Positions 27,470 to 35,441 of a DNA stretch of 64,000 nucleotides are shown here, piece by piece (position 1 is the first letter of the stretch; each line of letters opens with the position of its first letter). The stretch is from Hyphomonadaceae bacterium. GTDB taxonomy: Bacteria > Pseudomonadota > Alphaproteobacteria > Caulobacterales > Hyphomonadaceae. The position numbers and the translations under genes are program-made. A model generated the notes under the pieces. It saw only the letters and a list, made by a program, of their open reading frames with translations, did not search any database and had not been told where the DNA came from. The stretch covers positions 109,886 to 173,885 of the forward strand of contig JALHLR010000003.1 in the NCBI GenBank assembly GCA_022844475.1. The letters are read 5' to 3'.

Positions 27470-28325
27470 CGTCGGTCCACAGCGCTTCCTGCTCGTCGAG
27501 CGAAAGCGCCGCGAAGTCCTGACCACGTGCGCGCGCAAGTGTCTCCATAGCACGGAAACGCTTGCCAAACTTTGAATTGGCGGCGCGCAAAGCTTCCTCC
27601 GGATCCACTGAGAGCTTCCGGCACAGATTGGCGACCACGAACAGGATGTCACCTAACTCCTCGGCCACATGCGCCTCGTCCCGCACCGGCGCAGCAATAG
27701 CCTCCTCGAGTTCCCGAATTTCTTCCTGAAGCTTATGGAAAACCGGTTCAGGCGAAGGCCAGTCGAACCCGACCCGGGCGGCGCGCTTGGCAAGCTTCTC
27801 GGCCCGCATCAGGGCCGGCAAACCCAGCGCAACCCCGTCTATGGCACTCGGCGTCCCATCTTGCACCTTTCTCGCCCGTTCAGCCGCTTTCATAATCTCC
27901 CAGGCGCCGGACTGCGCATCAGCATCCGCAATCGTAGCCGACCCAAATACATGCGGATGCCGGTCGATCATCTTCTCGACCAGACCGCGCACGACGTCGT
28001 CGATATCGAAATGCCCGGCCTCTTCAGCCATGCGCGCGTGGAACACCGACTGGAACAACAGGTCGCCAAGCTCGCCCTGGAGCTCACCCATGTCATTCCG
28101 CTCGATCGCGTCGGCGACCTCATAGGCCTCCTCGATCGTATACGGCGCGATCGTACGGAAGGTCTGCGCCACATCCCAGGGACACCCCCCAACCGGATCC
28201 CGCAGTCGAGCCATTAACGCCACCAGATCGCGAAACGCGTCGCCTGACGAGGGGAGGGAGGACCCTCCCTCGACGCCGGCGTTGCCGCCTGCGGAAGCCT
28301 TGTCCGTCTCAGCCACGCCCCACAC
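27435..28325 (-). CDS. mazG: Nucleoside triphosphate pyrophosphohydrolase MazG
   Basis: The 296-residue protein has two MazG-type helical domains. The first includes LRDPVGGCPWDVAQTF (about 38-53) and the EExxE pattern in TIEEAYEVADAIE followed by ELGDLLFQSVFHA. The second has the related LQEEIRELEEAI and EELGDILFVVANL. It hydrolyses NTPs to NMP and pyrophosphate, limiting mutagenic nucleotides and influencing ppGpp levels. The GTG at 28325 is the furthest start; the first 25 residues are low-complexity and a GTG three codons downstream is equally possible. It is the last gene of the conserved rlpA-to-mazG group. Confidence 0.93.
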   Translation of the reverse strand: MWGVAETDKASAGGNAGVEGGSSLPSSGDAFRDLVALMARLRDPVGGCPWDVAQTFRTIAPYTIEEAYEVADAIERNDMGELQGELGDLLFQSVFHARMAEEAGHFDIDDVVRGLVEKMIDRHPHVFGSATIADADAQSGAWEIMKAAERARKVQDGTPSAIDGVALGLPALMRAEKLAKRAARVGFDWPSPEPVFHKLQEEIRELEEAIAAPVRDEAHVAEELGDILFVVANLCRKLSVDPEEALRAANSKFGKRFRAMETLARARGQDFAALSLDEQEALWTDVKTAERSPGAG

Positions 28326-28381
28326 CCCCTATTGCGTCAGTCGCATAATCAACATTATGGGCAATTAGATTGATATTGAAA

Positions 28382-29212
28382 TCAGCCACGTAGCGGCATC
28401 TCCAGCTCCATCCCGTCATAGGCGGGCTCCACGCCCGCTGGCAGCTCGGACCGCAGCTTGGCGTAGTCCAGGTCGACATGCAGGTTCGTCAGCACGGCGC
28501 GCCGCGGCTTGAGCCGCTCGATCCAGGCCAGCGCCTCCGCAACGCTCGCATGCGTCGGGTGCGGTCTGTAGCGCAGCGCATCGACCACCAGCGTATCGAG
28601 CCCATACAACCGCTCGAGCGTCACGTCCGGCAACCGTACCACATCGTTGCAGTAGCCAAACGTCCCAATCCGAAAGCCCAGCGAACTGATCCCACCATGG
28701 TCCTGCGTCAGCGCCAGCATCTCCAGGTCGCCACCCAGACCTCCGAGCCTGACCGCCTGCCCCGCTACCAGATCGTCGTGCCGGTCGAGGATCGCAGGGT
28801 ACGCGCCCGCCCCCTCGAAGCAGTATCTGAACCGGTCTCCGACGACGCGAGCCGTCTCGGCGTCCATGTGCAGCGGGATGCGCTTCATCGCGCGGAGCAC
28901 GAGCGCGCGCAGGTCGTCGATGCCATGGCACTGGTCAGCGTGTTCATGTGTGAGGACGACCGCGTCCAGCCGCGTGACCTGGGCCGCCAGCAACTGCTCC
29001 CGCAGATCCGGCGACGTGTCGATGAGCACCAGCGTTGGCTCGGCCGCCCCAGGCGACCAGTAACGAACGAGCGCCGAACAGCGCGTCCGTCGGTTGCGCG
29101 GCTCCGCGGGATCGCAGACGCCCCAGTCATTGCCGATCCGCGGGACGCCGCCGGACGAACCGCACCCGAGGATACGAACCTGCAACCTGCCCTTCGTGAC
29201 CGCCGCGCTCAT
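28382..29212 (-). CDS. Metallo-beta-lactamase-fold phosphodiesterase (PhnP-like)
   Basis: The 276-residue protein starts with RILGCGSSGGVPRIGNDWG, characteristic of the PhnP/YycJ side of the metallo-beta-lactamase fold. The metal motif is THEHADQCHGIDDLR, with Gln where the usual HxHxDH has its last His. A further metal-ligand region lies at TQDHGGISSLGFRIG, and the last is the THASV region near 235. PhnP acts on cyclic ribose phosphates, but this copy has no phosphonate genes near it and sits in the tatD operon instead. Its ATG overlaps the tatD stop by four bases. It is probably a cyclic-nucleotide or RNA-end phosphodiesterase; the substrate is unproven. Confidence 0.8.
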   Translation of the reverse strand: MSAAVTKGRLQVRILGCGSSGGVPRIGNDWGVCDPAEPRNRRTRCSALVRYWSPGAAEPTLVLIDTSPDLREQLLAAQVTRLDAVVLTHEHADQCHGIDDLRALVLRAMKRIPLHMDAETARVVGDRFRYCFEGAGAYPAILDRHDDLVAGQAVRLGGLGGDLEMLALTQDHGGISSLGFRIGTFGYCNDVVRLPDVTLERLYGLDTLVVDALRYRPHPTHASVAEALAWIERLKPRRAVLTNLHVDLDYAKLRSELPAGVEPAYDGMELEMPLRG

Positions 29213-29982
29213 TGGATCCGCCTGAACAGCGCTAAGGCGTTCCTTGTCGTCAGCCGGGCAGCATCCTCGAGTTCGAGGCCGCGATGGGCGGCGAACGCGC
29301 GGCACACATCCGCGACATAGGCCGGCTCATTGCGACGGCCACGATGCGGGATCGGCGCAAGGTAGGGGCAATCGGTTTCGAGGATCAGCTTGTCCAACGG
29401 GATTTTCGCTATGACGCCCCGAACGTCGGTCGCGTTCTTGAACGACAGGATACCCGAGACCGAGAACCACGCCCCAAGATCCATCGCCCGCATCGCGAGC
29501 CGCTCGCCACTCGTATAGCAGTGCATCAGGATCGGAAACGCGCCGCGCCTGTACTCACGCTCGAGAATGTCGCCGGTCAGGTCATCGGCCTCGCGCGTAT
29601 GCACGACCAGGGGCAACTGGGTCTCACGCGCCGCAGCGATATGTTCGATGAAGCTCCGTTCCTGGAGGGCGATGTCGCTGTAGCCGTAGTGCTGGTCCAG
29701 ACCCGTCTCCCCGATGCCGACCACCTTCACGTCGCGCGCTTCCTCGACCAGCGTTCCAGCCTGCAGAGACCAGAAGTCCTTCGCATAGTGCGGATGCACG
29801 CCAACTGTGCAGTGGATGTCTTCGTTCGCCGCCGCAATCGCCTTCACGGCGGGATAGCGGTCAAGCCGGTCGCAGATCGTCACCATGCGCGTGACGCCCG
29901 CCGCTCGCGCCCGCGAGAGCACATCCTGCAAGTCGTGCGCGAACTGCTCGGCGTGGAGATTCACATGCGTGTCGAACAGCAA
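29209..29982 (-). CDS. tatD: TatD-family metal-dependent deoxyribonuclease
   Basis: The 257-residue TIM-barrel hydrolase shows the DTHVNLH metal motif at residues 4-10 (usually DTHCHLD, so two of the seven positions differ), GVHPHYAKD near 72, the central Glu in GIGETGLDQHY near 95, HTREADDLT near 128, MHCYTSGE near 155 and the final Asp in LILETDCPYLAP near 203. TatD enzymes act as 3'-5' exonucleases on DNA and RNA, and as D-aminoacyl-tRNA deacylase-like hydrolases in some species. It lies between holB and the PhnP-like gene with three bases and a four-base overlap. Confidence 0.92.
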   Translation of the reverse strand: MLFDTHVNLHAEQFAHDLQDVLSRARAAGVTRMVTICDRLDRYPAVKAIAAANEDIHCTVGVHPHYAKDFWSLQAGTLVEEARDVKVVGIGETGLDQHYGYSDIALQERSFIEHIAAARETQLPLVVHTREADDLTGDILEREYRRGAFPILMHCYTSGERLAMRAMDLGAWFSVSGILSFKNATDVRGVIAKIPLDKLILETDCPYLAPIPHRGRRNEPAYVADVCRAFAAHRGLELEDAARLTTRNALALFRRIQ

Positions 29983-29985
29983 GCG

Positions 29986-30954
29986 TCAGGCTCCCGCATT
30001 GCCGAAACGGCCGGACACAGCCTGGAGCGCCGCAGCCACCGTCTGCGCGCGATCCTGATTCAACGCCGACGCCTCGGCACTGATACGCGCCACGGTGAGC
30101 GCTGCATCCGCCAGGTCGCCCGCAAGCACCGGATCGCTCTCTCGCACAGCCCGCCTCTGCAGATACCCGCGCAGATGCTCCAGCGACATTGCCAGGGCAC
30201 CTTCGCTGCGCGCCGCCTGAGACAGCGCGCCTTGCAGCGCCGCCGCATCAACGACATCCGCGCGCAACAGCGAGTCGATCGCTGTGCCGGCTGCGTCGCC
30301 ATCACCCTGCATCAACGCGATCGCGCGCCCCGGTCTTCCTGGCGCCAGCGCTGCGACGGACTCGGCCTTCGCGCCCGTGTGGCCTGCCTGCGACAGCACA
30401 GCCAGATCGTCGCGCTCGGTCAACGCGCCACAGCGCAGCACGCGGCAACGACTGCGTATCGTCGGCAACAATGCCTGTTCGCCATGCGAGATCAGGAACA
30501 ACACGGCTTTGGCGGGCGGCTCCTCAAGCGTCTTCAGCACGGCGTTGGCGCCGAAGCGGTTCATCTCATCGACAGCGTCAATGATCGCCACGCGCCAGCC
30601 GCCAAGCGCAGGACGCAGCGAGAAGAACTGCGCAAGCTCGCGTACGCTGTCTACCGGGATTTCTGATTTCTGCTTGCCCCTGTCGTCGAACGGGCGGCGG
30701 ATCACTCGCAGGTCCGGATGACTGCCGGCAAGCGCCAGCCGCGTCAGCGCTGGGTCGGGCGAGGCGGAAAGGTCGGCGCGATCGCCCAGAAGAGTCAGGG
30801 CCAGCCGCAGCGCGAGCCGCGCCTTGCCGACACCGCGCGAACCGCGCAGCAGCCAGCCATGATGCATGCGGCCAGCTGCGAGCGCCTCAAAGAACTCCCG
30901 GCGCGCCGCCTCATGGCCAAACACGGGTCCGAAATCATCCGGCTGGAGCTCCAT
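29986..30954 (-). CDS. holB: DNA polymerase III delta-prime subunit
   Basis: A 322-residue clamp-loader subunit of the AAA+ fold. LLRGSRGVGKARLALRLAL near 36 is the Walker-A region, AIIDAVDEMNRFGANAVLKTLEEPP near 120-145 holds the Walker-B and SRC neighbourhood, and IRSRCRVLR follows near 165. The Walker-A loop is nearly canonical (GSRGVGKA, Ala instead of Ser/Thr), as expected because delta-prime does not need to hydrolyse ATP. The ATG at 30954 overlaps the tmk stop by one base. The typical alphaproteobacterial order has metG between holB and tatD, but here only three bases separate them. Confidence 0.9.
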   Translation of the reverse strand: MELQPDDFGPVFGHEAARREFFEALAAGRMHHGWLLRGSRGVGKARLALRLALTLLGDRADLSASPDPALTRLALAGSHPDLRVIRRPFDDRGKQKSEIPVDSVRELAQFFSLRPALGGWRVAIIDAVDEMNRFGANAVLKTLEEPPAKAVLFLISHGEQALLPTIRSRCRVLRCGALTERDDLAVLSQAGHTGAKAESVAALAPGRPGRAIALMQGDGDAAGTAIDSLLRADVVDAAALQGALSQAARSEGALAMSLEHLRGYLQRRAVRESDPVLAGDLADAALTVARISAEASALNQDRAQTVAAALQAVSGRFGNAGA

Positions 30955-31598
30955 CAGCGGACCTCCGGAAAGCGTCGCGTGATTTCCGCCAATGCATTCA
31001 ACGCCAACGACTCTGGCGAAGCGGAAGCATCCAGCACAAGACAACGTTGCGGATTGGCATACGCGATGTCGAGGAAGGCGCGATGCACCGCGGCGTGATA
31101 GTCGAGGTCGCGGGACTCGATTGCATCCCGCGTGGCTGACCGCGAGTTCATCCGTGTACGCGCAATGTCCATCGGCAGATCAAGCATGAGTGTGAGATCC
31201 GGGCCATCTGCGCCGACGCACACTCTCTCAAGCGCATCGAAATGCTCCGGCGCGACGCCCCCTGCCGCAACCTGGTAGGCCCGCGTCGAATCCGAAAAGC
31301 GATCGCAGATCACCCAGGCCCCGCGCGCCAGCGCCGGTCGGATCGTGCGATCGAGATGATCGCTGCGCGCTGCGTAGAACAGCAACGCCTCTGCGACCGG
31401 ATTCCATCCGCCGATGTCGTCGGGTGGATTGAGGATCAGACGCCGCAGGGTCTCCGCGCCCGGCGATCCGCCCGGCTCACGCGTGCGGACAATCTCGACG
31501 CCATTGGCAGCCAGACGCGAGGCAAGCGCGGCCGCAAGCGTGGATTTGCCAACGCCCTCGCCGCCCTCGAGCGTTATGAACCGGCCGCGTTGCACCAA
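30954..31598 (-). CDS. tmk: Thymidylate kinase
   Basis: The 214-residue enzyme phosphorylates dTMP to dTDP. The P-loop is LEGGEGVGKSTLA at residues 9-21, the DRx motif is ICDRFSDSTRAYQ near 95, with a preceding TREPGGSPGAE near 40 that binds dTMP. The lid is RMNSRSATRDAIESRD near 150. The most likely start is TTG at 31598 or GTG at 31595, three to six bases after the dac stop, so translation is coupled. It is followed by holB with a one-base overlap. Confidence 0.95.
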   Translation of the reverse strand: MVQRGRFITLEGGEGVGKSTLAAALASRLAANGVEIVRTREPGGSPGAETLRRLILNPPDDIGGWNPVAEALLFYAARSDHLDRTIRPALARGAWVICDRFSDSTRAYQVAAGGVAPEHFDALERVCVGADGPDLTLMLDLPMDIARTRMNSRSATRDAIESRDLDYHAAVHRAFLDIAYANPQRCLVLDASASPESLALNALAEITRRFPEVR

Positions 31599-31601
31599 GA
31601 G

Positions 31602-32783
31602 CTAGTCACCCCTCAGCCCAAGCATCGCCTTGCCGAAGAAGCCGAGCTGATTGACCGACGCGCCCGCCGCCACCGGAATGCGCTTTGTCGGCGTGCCCGG
31701 CGCCGTGATCACGAGTTCGCCGACCACATCGCCTTCCTTCACCGGCGCATACAGCGGCCCCTTGTAGACAACTTCGCCCTTGATCTTGTCGACCGCATCG
31801 AGATGCAGCCCGACCGCATATTCTTCCGCCGCCACCAGCGGCACCTGTGCCTGCTCGCCCAGCCATACATCGGCAACCGCAACCTGAGCGCCCTTGGTCA
31901 CCAGTGTCGCTGAGGTGAAATCAAGGAAGGCAGACCGCATCACGCGCGGACCCTCCTGCTTCCGCGCCGTCTCGCTGGCGAGGCCGTTCAGCACGATGAT
32001 CCGCCGCTTGCCTTCACGCACCGCTGAACCGACAAGCCCATAGCCCGAAACGGACAAGTGCCCCGTCTTCACGCCGTCAGCACCGTCCAGTTCCCGCAGA
32101 AGGGGATTGCGGTTGTATTGGCGTGTCTTGTTGAAGGTGAACTCCGGCTCCGAGAACATCGGATAGAACTCCGGGAAGTCCTTGATCAGCCTGAACGAAA
32201 GCAGCGAGATATCGTGCGCGCTCATGCGGTGGCGTGGATCATCCAAGCCGGTCGCGTTCGCGAACGTCGAATTGGTGAGGCCGAGCTCCTTGCCGCGTGT
32301 CGTCGCCTGGCGCGCATAGGCTTCCTCGCTGCCGAACAGTCCTTCGGCAAGCACGATGCATGCGTCATTGCCCGAGACGATCACCGCACCCTTCAGCAGG
32401 TCCTGAACATTCACCTTCGAGTTCAGCGGCAGGAACATGGTCGAACCGTCGGTGCCGGCTCCGCCCGTACGCCACGCATGTTCGCTCACCGTGAACTCGT
32501 CGGTCATCGCCAGTCGGCCAGCTTTGATACGCTCGAACACCATGTAGTAGAGCATCAGCTTCGACATCGACGCCGGGACCATCGGCTCGTCGCCCCTCTT
32601 GGAGTAGAGAGGCAGGCCGGTGTCGCCATCCATGATGTAGGCGTAGGTGGCCGCTGTACTTAGGGGGTCGGCCGCCGACGCCTCCGTTGACGCAGGCGCG
32701 GGCGGCACGCCGGGCCCCGGCTGGGCGACGGCGGATGCAGCTGCCAGCACGGCAACGGCAAGGGTTCCAGCAATGAAACGCAT
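31602..32783 (-). CDS. D-alanyl-D-alanine carboxypeptidase (DacA/DacC, PBP5-type)
   Basis: The 393-residue penicillin-binding protein trims the terminal D-Ala from peptidoglycan pentapeptides. The signal peptide covers about 1-21. Catalytic motifs are S72-M-S-K75 (PASMSKLM), S137-G-N139 (IVSGND) and K239-T-G (GADGVKTGHL). The C-terminal beta-rich PBP5 domain is complete to ASVNQLGFFGKAMLGL, and the last residues would form the amphipathic membrane anchor. The start at 32783 is ten codons inside the longest frame and begins directly with the signal peptide. It heads the dac-tmk-holB-tatD operon; rlpA lies upstream in the same direction. Confidence 0.93.
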   Translation of the reverse strand: MRFIAGTLAVAVLAAASAVAQPGPGVPPAPASTEASAADPLSTAATYAYIMDGDTGLPLYSKRGDEPMVPASMSKLMLYYMVFERIKAGRLAMTDEFTVSEHAWRTGGAGTDGSTMFLPLNSKVNVQDLLKGAVIVSGNDACIVLAEGLFGSEEAYARQATTRGKELGLTNSTFANATGLDDPRHRMSAHDISLLSFRLIKDFPEFYPMFSEPEFTFNKTRQYNRNPLLRELDGADGVKTGHLSVSGYGLVGSAVREGKRRIIVLNGLASETARKQEGPRVMRSAFLDFTSATLVTKGAQVAVADVWLGEQAQVPLVAAEEYAVGLHLDAVDKIKGEVVYKGPLYAPVKEGDVVGELVITAPGTPTKRIPVAAGASVNQLGFFGKAMLGLRGD

Positions 32784-32888
32784 GGCGACAGACTCCCTAG
32801 GGAATCCGCCCACAAAACGTCGTTTCGGGCATCCGCGTCAACCGCCGGGAAGCCGCAGAGCGGCATTCCCTGCCCTGCCCCGCCCGGT

Positions 32889-33932
32889 TCAGCCGTTCCG
32901 GGCGACAACAATCGCCTTCGCGACGGGTCCGTCGAGGCTCCGTCGGGCCGCTTCAGCATCATCGCGGGACGCCCAGGGGCCGAGCATTACGCGGTAGAAT
33001 GCGGAGCCATTCACCTGGACTGTCTCGATCGCGAGAGGTCCGGCGCCGGCGAGACGGCCGCGCAGGGCATGGGCATTGGCAAGATCGGAGAACGAACCGG
33101 CCTGCAGGTAGAAACCACTCACAGGCTTCACTGCCACCTGACTGGCCACGATCGGTGGCAGCGAGCGCATCGCCACATCCACACGCTGGGGCTGGTTCGC
33201 AACCTTCAGTTCGCCACCGCCATTGGCGGGGGCAGGTCCAACGTACTCCACCCGAACCTTCGCGGTGCCCTTGGCGTGCATGTCGAGCGCAGCACCCGCC
33301 GCCTTCGACAGATCGATGATGCGATCGTCCACAAATGGCCCGCGGTCGTTCAGCCGGACAACGACAGCCTTGCCATTCTCCAGGTTGGTGACGCGCACGA
33401 GCGAGGGGATCGGAAGGGTCGGGTGCGCCGCCGTCAGATCATTCTCATTGAACCGTTCGCCAGACGCAGAGGCCTTGCCATGGAAGGTCGGTCCATACCA
33501 CGAGGCAGTACCGACCTCGTTATAGTTCGGCTCGTGCGCCGGCACGTACCAGCGGCCCGCCACCTGATAGGGAGGACCGGCAAACGGCGTGACCGCCACG
33601 GGCGCAACCTTGCGAGCGGTCAGAGGCTCGGGCGTACCGGAAGCCGCAAGGGGCGTCGGTCCGAACGTCGCCTTCGGCGCGCCTGCGCGCAGGTCGAGCG
33701 CGCCAGCCGGCGCGGCGTTCGAGAAACTCGGGATTGGGGCATGCGGCGCCACGCTCAGCGACAACATATCGGAGCGCGGCTCCAGCCGCTGCATTGTCGT
33801 CTTCGTCGCGGATTTGTACTCGATCGGAGCCTGCGCCAGCGCAGGTCCAGAAACAATCACGCTAATCGCCATGGCCAAAGGCAGTGAGCCAGCGAACGTG
33901 GAAACGCGGAAGGTGAGGCGACGAGCCATCAT
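32889..33932 (-). CDS. rlpA: Septal-ring lytic transglycosylase RlpA with SPOR domain
   Basis: A 347-residue secreted protein: signal peptide (about 1-34), low-complexity linker, then the double-psi beta-barrel RlpA domain. In that domain ASWYGPTFHGKASASGERF (about 143-161) carries the conserved Gly-Lys-x-Thr/Ala-Ala-Gly-Glu pattern and LNDRGPFVDDRIIDLSKAAA-type residues lie near 200. A C-terminal SPOR domain (about 272-345, FYLQAGSFSDLANAHALRGR) binds denuded glycan at the septum. RlpA cleaves glycan strands lacking stem peptides. AGAGGG precedes the two adjacent ATGs. No Cys lipobox is apparent at the signal end, so it may be periplasmic and not a lipoprotein as in E. coli. Confidence 0.9.
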   Translation of the reverse strand: MMARRLTFRVSTFAGSLPLAMAISVIVSGPALAQAPIEYKSATKTTMQRLEPRSDMLSLSVAPHAPIPSFSNAAPAGALDLRAGAPKATFGPTPLAASGTPEPLTARKVAPVAVTPFAGPPYQVAGRWYVPAHEPNYNEVGTASWYGPTFHGKASASGERFNENDLTAAHPTLPIPSLVRVTNLENGKAVVVRLNDRGPFVDDRIIDLSKAAGAALDMHAKGTAKVRVEYVGPAPANGGGELKVANQPQRVDVAMRSLPPIVASQVAVKPVSGFYLQAGSFSDLANAHALRGRLAGAGPLAIETVQVNGSAFYRVMLGPWASRDDAEAARRSLDGPVAKAIVVARNG

Positions 33933-34197
33933 CGATCCCTCTTGAAATCAGCCGCTCTTCTGGCGGTATGGGCTCACCTTAGCCATGCGGAACTTGCCCG
34001 CCCCGCAACCGGACTCCGTCAATTTTCATCAATTTGGCTGGGTCTGAAGCTATGGTTAGCCACCCGGCGCGAATTCCACAGGCTTGCGCGCTGTTTTCCC
34101 CGAAAACCGCAGCTCTGCCGCTTGCTGGCGCCTTATCCGGCCTGCGCCGCTGTAAACCATTTTCTTTGTAGCCAACCGTGCCTAGAAGGACCGCCAA

Positions 34198-34287
34198 GGA
34201 AGGGTGGCCGAGTGGTTTAAGGCAACGGTCTTGAAAACCGTCGTAGGGGAAACTCTACCGTGGGTTCGAATCCCACCCCTTCCGCCA
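34198..34287 (+). tRNA. tRNA-Ser (anticodon TGA)
   Basis: A 90-base class II tRNA. The acceptor stem GGAAGGG pairs with CCCTTCC, the anticodon loop CTTGAAA carries TGA, there is a long variable arm, the T-arm has GGTTCGAATCC, and the CCA is encoded (34285-34287). It would read UCA and related serine codons. It sits alone in the rlpA to small-protein gap on the plus strand. Confidence 0.97.
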
Positions 34288-34421
34288 CCCCAGCTCATGA
34301 GAAGCCCCTAGCAAGAAAGCGGTCTCTTTCCGCTCATGCTCTGCAGACAGCCGCTTGCGACTGGCCCAACACCCGTTAGTTTCCCGCCCGACCGAACCGC
34401 GGTCAGCCAAGGAAACTCCCC

Positions 34422-34712
34422 ATGAAACTCCGCCTTGCCTCCATCATCGTCCCGGCCATGCTGGGCGCCTTCGCCATGACGGCCCACGCGCAGAACGGCG
34501 GCGCCAAGCTGTCTGTCGAAACAACTCCGATTTCCGAGATCATCAAGAACGAGAAGGCCAAGGCCGCCCTCGAGGCCGCCCTGCCCCCGATCGTCGAATA
34601 CTACGACCAGATCGGCTCCATGACGCTCAAGGACGTCGCCCCGATGTCCCAGGGCGCGCTCGACGATGCCAAGCTGAAAGAACTCCAGACGACCTTCGAC
34701 TCGGTCAGCTGA
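34422..34712 (+). CDS. Small secreted protein of unknown function
   Basis: The 96-residue product has a clear signal peptide (MKLRLASII to about AHAQ at 23). The short mature part, NGGAKLSVETTPISEIIKN, is followed by a helical stretch ending LKELQTTFDSVS. It resembles small periplasmic proteins with one compact helical domain that are common in this group of alphaproteobacteria, but I know no function. No cysteines are present in the mature part. It follows tRNA-Ser and is followed by a hairpin at 34726-34766. Confidence 0.7.
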   Translation: MKLRLASIIVPAMLGAFAMTAHAQNGGAKLSVETTPISEIIKNEKAKAALEAALPPIVEYYDQIGSMTLKDVAPMSQGALDDAKLKELQTTFDSVS

Positions 34713-34725
34713 TCCATAGTCCCGC

Positions 34726-34766
34726 CGGCGCCTTCTTCTCCTGCCGGGCAGGAGGGGGAGGCGCCG
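34726..34766 (+). terminator. Long hairpin after the small secreted protein gene
   Basis: CGGCGCCT (34726-34733) pairs exactly with AGGCGCCG (34759-34766), and the inside continues as a CTCCTGCC/GGCAGGAG stem. It starts 13 bases after the stop and could end or protect the transcript. There is no T-run, so intrinsic termination is doubtful. Confidence 0.45.
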
Positions 34767-34841
34767 TCAAGGCCGTTGCGAATGGGCGACCAGTCGTCCG
34801 ATAACCACCCACGGGAAGTTGCGTGTGGGAGTCGGCGTACG

Positions 34842-35429
34842 ATGTGGTTCGACAATGTCGGCACGTTCATCGAGTTCGGCTTCCAGCACATCATCCCGCA
34901 AGGCCTCGACCACGTGCTCTTTGTGGTCGCACTCTATCTCAATGCCCGCAGCTGGCCGTCGCTGACACTGCAGGTCACGACTTTTACCGTCGCGCACACC
35001 ATCACGCTCGGCCTCGCGGCCACCGGCGTCCTCTCAAGCCCCGGCGACATCATCGAGCCATTGATCGCCGCGTCGATCATCGTCCTCGCGCTCGAAGCGA
35101 TCTTCGCGCCGAAAGCCACAGCTTGGCGCCTACCCGTCGTCTTCGCCTTCGGCCTGCTGCACGGCCTCGGCTTCGGCTCGGTGATGAAGGTCTACCTCGA
35201 GAACGCTGACCTCTCTTCCGGTCTGATAGGCATCACGATCGGCGTCGAACTCGGACACATGGCTGTGCTTGTCGCCACCGGCCTCGCCGCCTTCGCCGTC
35301 CAGCTCGCGCTCAAGACCGCCAACAAACCGGGCCTCTACCGCCCAGCCTTCGTGATCCCGGTCGCGGGACTGATCGCGCTGGTCGGCGCGTACTGGGCGC
35401 TGCAGAGGGTGGGCTTGCTGCCGGAGTAG
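34842..35429 (+). CDS. HupE/UreJ-like membrane protein
   Basis: The 195-residue protein has about six membrane segments. GFQHIIPQGLDHVLFVVALYL near residue 12 is the HupE/UreJ_2 signature, with conserved His residues that could bind nickel or another divalent metal; FGLLHGLGFGS near 105 is the second conserved block. Related proteins accompany hydrogenase or urease genes as metal permeases, but no such genes are here. The longer group is of unknown function. The ATG at 34842 is preferred because the 22 upstream residues lack similarity and the first helix would start properly from it. Confidence 0.75.
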   Translation: MWFDNVGTFIEFGFQHIIPQGLDHVLFVVALYLNARSWPSLTLQVTTFTVAHTITLGLAATGVLSSPGDIIEPLIAASIIVLALEAIFAPKATAWRLPVVFAFGLLHGLGFGSVMKVYLENADLSSGLIGITIGVELGHMAVLVATGLAAFAVQLALKTANKPGLYRPAFVIPVAGLIALVGAYWALQRVGLLPE

Positions 35430-35441
35430 GCGCCATGCACG

